This document shows, piece after piece, positions 22,535 through 22,654 of a stretch of DNA of 22,654 nucleotides. The position numbers and the translations under genes were made by a program. Source of the stretch: Pseudomonadota bacterium. Its GTDB lineage: Bacteria; Myxococcota; UBA9042; PHBI01. Positions within the stretch are counted from its first letter, which is position 1. Each line of letters starts with the position of its first letter. The stretch is from NCBI GenBank assembly GCA_005788935.1, contig SYAK01000578.1:1-22654 (forward strand), in the 5' to 3' direction. The notes beneath the pieces are model-generated. The model did not search any database. It saw nothing but the letters and a program-made list of their open reading frames with translations, and was not told the DNA's origin.

Positions 22535-22654
22535 GTGGACCCCCTCATCACGTCAGCCATCCTGCTCGGGCTGCAGCTCGTCATCGTGCTTGGCTTCGTC
22601 CTTGTCGAACGCCGCGAGCCTCAGGCGACGCTTGCGTGGGTGCTCGCGGTGGTC
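22535..22654 (+). CDS. cls: Cardiolipin synthase-like protein (partial, N-terminus only)
   Basis: The first 40 codons of a gene that runs off the right edge. A hydrophobic helix (ITSAILLGLQLVIVLGFVLV) is followed by ERREPQATLAWVLAVV. The charged-then-ATLAW pattern is typical of the PLDc_N membrane region of bacterial cardiolipin synthases, which join phosphatidylglycerol or related lipids at the inner membrane. The HKD catalytic motifs would lie outside the window, so the call rests on this short segment alone. The GTG at 22535 lacks an SD, but a -10-like box seven bases upstream suggests a leaderless transcript. The gene is divergent from the TPR gene across about 150 bases. Confidence 0.7.
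   Translation, partial: MDPLITSAILLGLQLVIVLGFVLVERREPQATLAWVLAVV

Noticed and set aside
1..22654. tRNA, rRNA, CRISPR or mobile elements
   Set aside because: I saw no cloverleaf, rRNA signature, spacer-repeat array, transposase or terminal inverted repeats on either strand; without tools a cryptic small RNA cannot be excluded.

Overview
High-GC bacterial chromosomal DNA. The window holds 19 complete and 2 edge-truncated protein genes, packed tightly in short operons. I see no tRNA, rRNA, CRISPR array, transposase, integrase or phage gene. The mix of genes suggests a deltaproteobacterial-type lineage such as Myxococcota or Bradymonadota: a TPR/AAA regulator resembling a sigma-54 activator, very cysteine-rich lipoproteins, secreted TPR proteins, a FadL-type porin, a YkgJ cysteine-cluster protein, and GTG starts with strong Shine-Dalgarno (SD) sites. 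This placement is inference from gene content, not a database result.

Layout. 1-2113 (-) is the N-terminal 704 codons of a TPR regulator whose AAA+ domain looks catalytically dead. 2328-3583 (-) is a two-gene envelope operon: a protein with a displaced twin-arginine motif, then a lipoprotein with 25 cysteines. 3735-7480 (-) pairs an unrecognised 276-residue protein with a RapA/HepA-like SNF2 ATPase. 7634-9379 (-) holds a YkgJ-family protein and a secreted TPR protein. 9644-9946 (+) is a small membrane protein. 9953-11965 (-) is a FadL-family porin and a cysteine-rich lipoprotein separated by a good intrinsic terminator. 12108-13979 (-) is an alpha/beta hydrolase plus an acetyltransferase-like protein. 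14183-15415 (-) is an MFS exporter, and 15549-16496 (-) is a CobW-family GTPase lacking the usual CxCC motif. Divergent from it, 16627-18965 (+) encodes quinolinate synthase (NadA) translationally coupled to a secreted esterase. 19136-20758 (+) is a zinc-ribbon/CarD-like protein and a secreted SGNH hydrolase. 20765-22382 (-) is a secreted TPR protein and ThpR. 22535 to the right edge (+) is the start of a cardiolipin synthase.

No gene-free stretch exceeds 300 bases; the longest is 9380-9643. The clearest non-coding pattern is that three candidate promoters (for the regulator at 2113, the Tat-motif protein at 3583 and the zinc-ribbon gene at 19136) each have short direct repeats of 10-11 bp period immediately upstream of the -35 box. 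Two further genes (YkgJ and cardiolipin synthase) have a -10-like box so close to the start codon that leaderless mRNAs are likely.

Most genes look like chromosomal housekeeping or envelope functions. The least explained items are the SNF2 ATPase with its unknown partner, the degenerate regulator, the CobW variant opposite nadA, and the repeat-bearing promoters.
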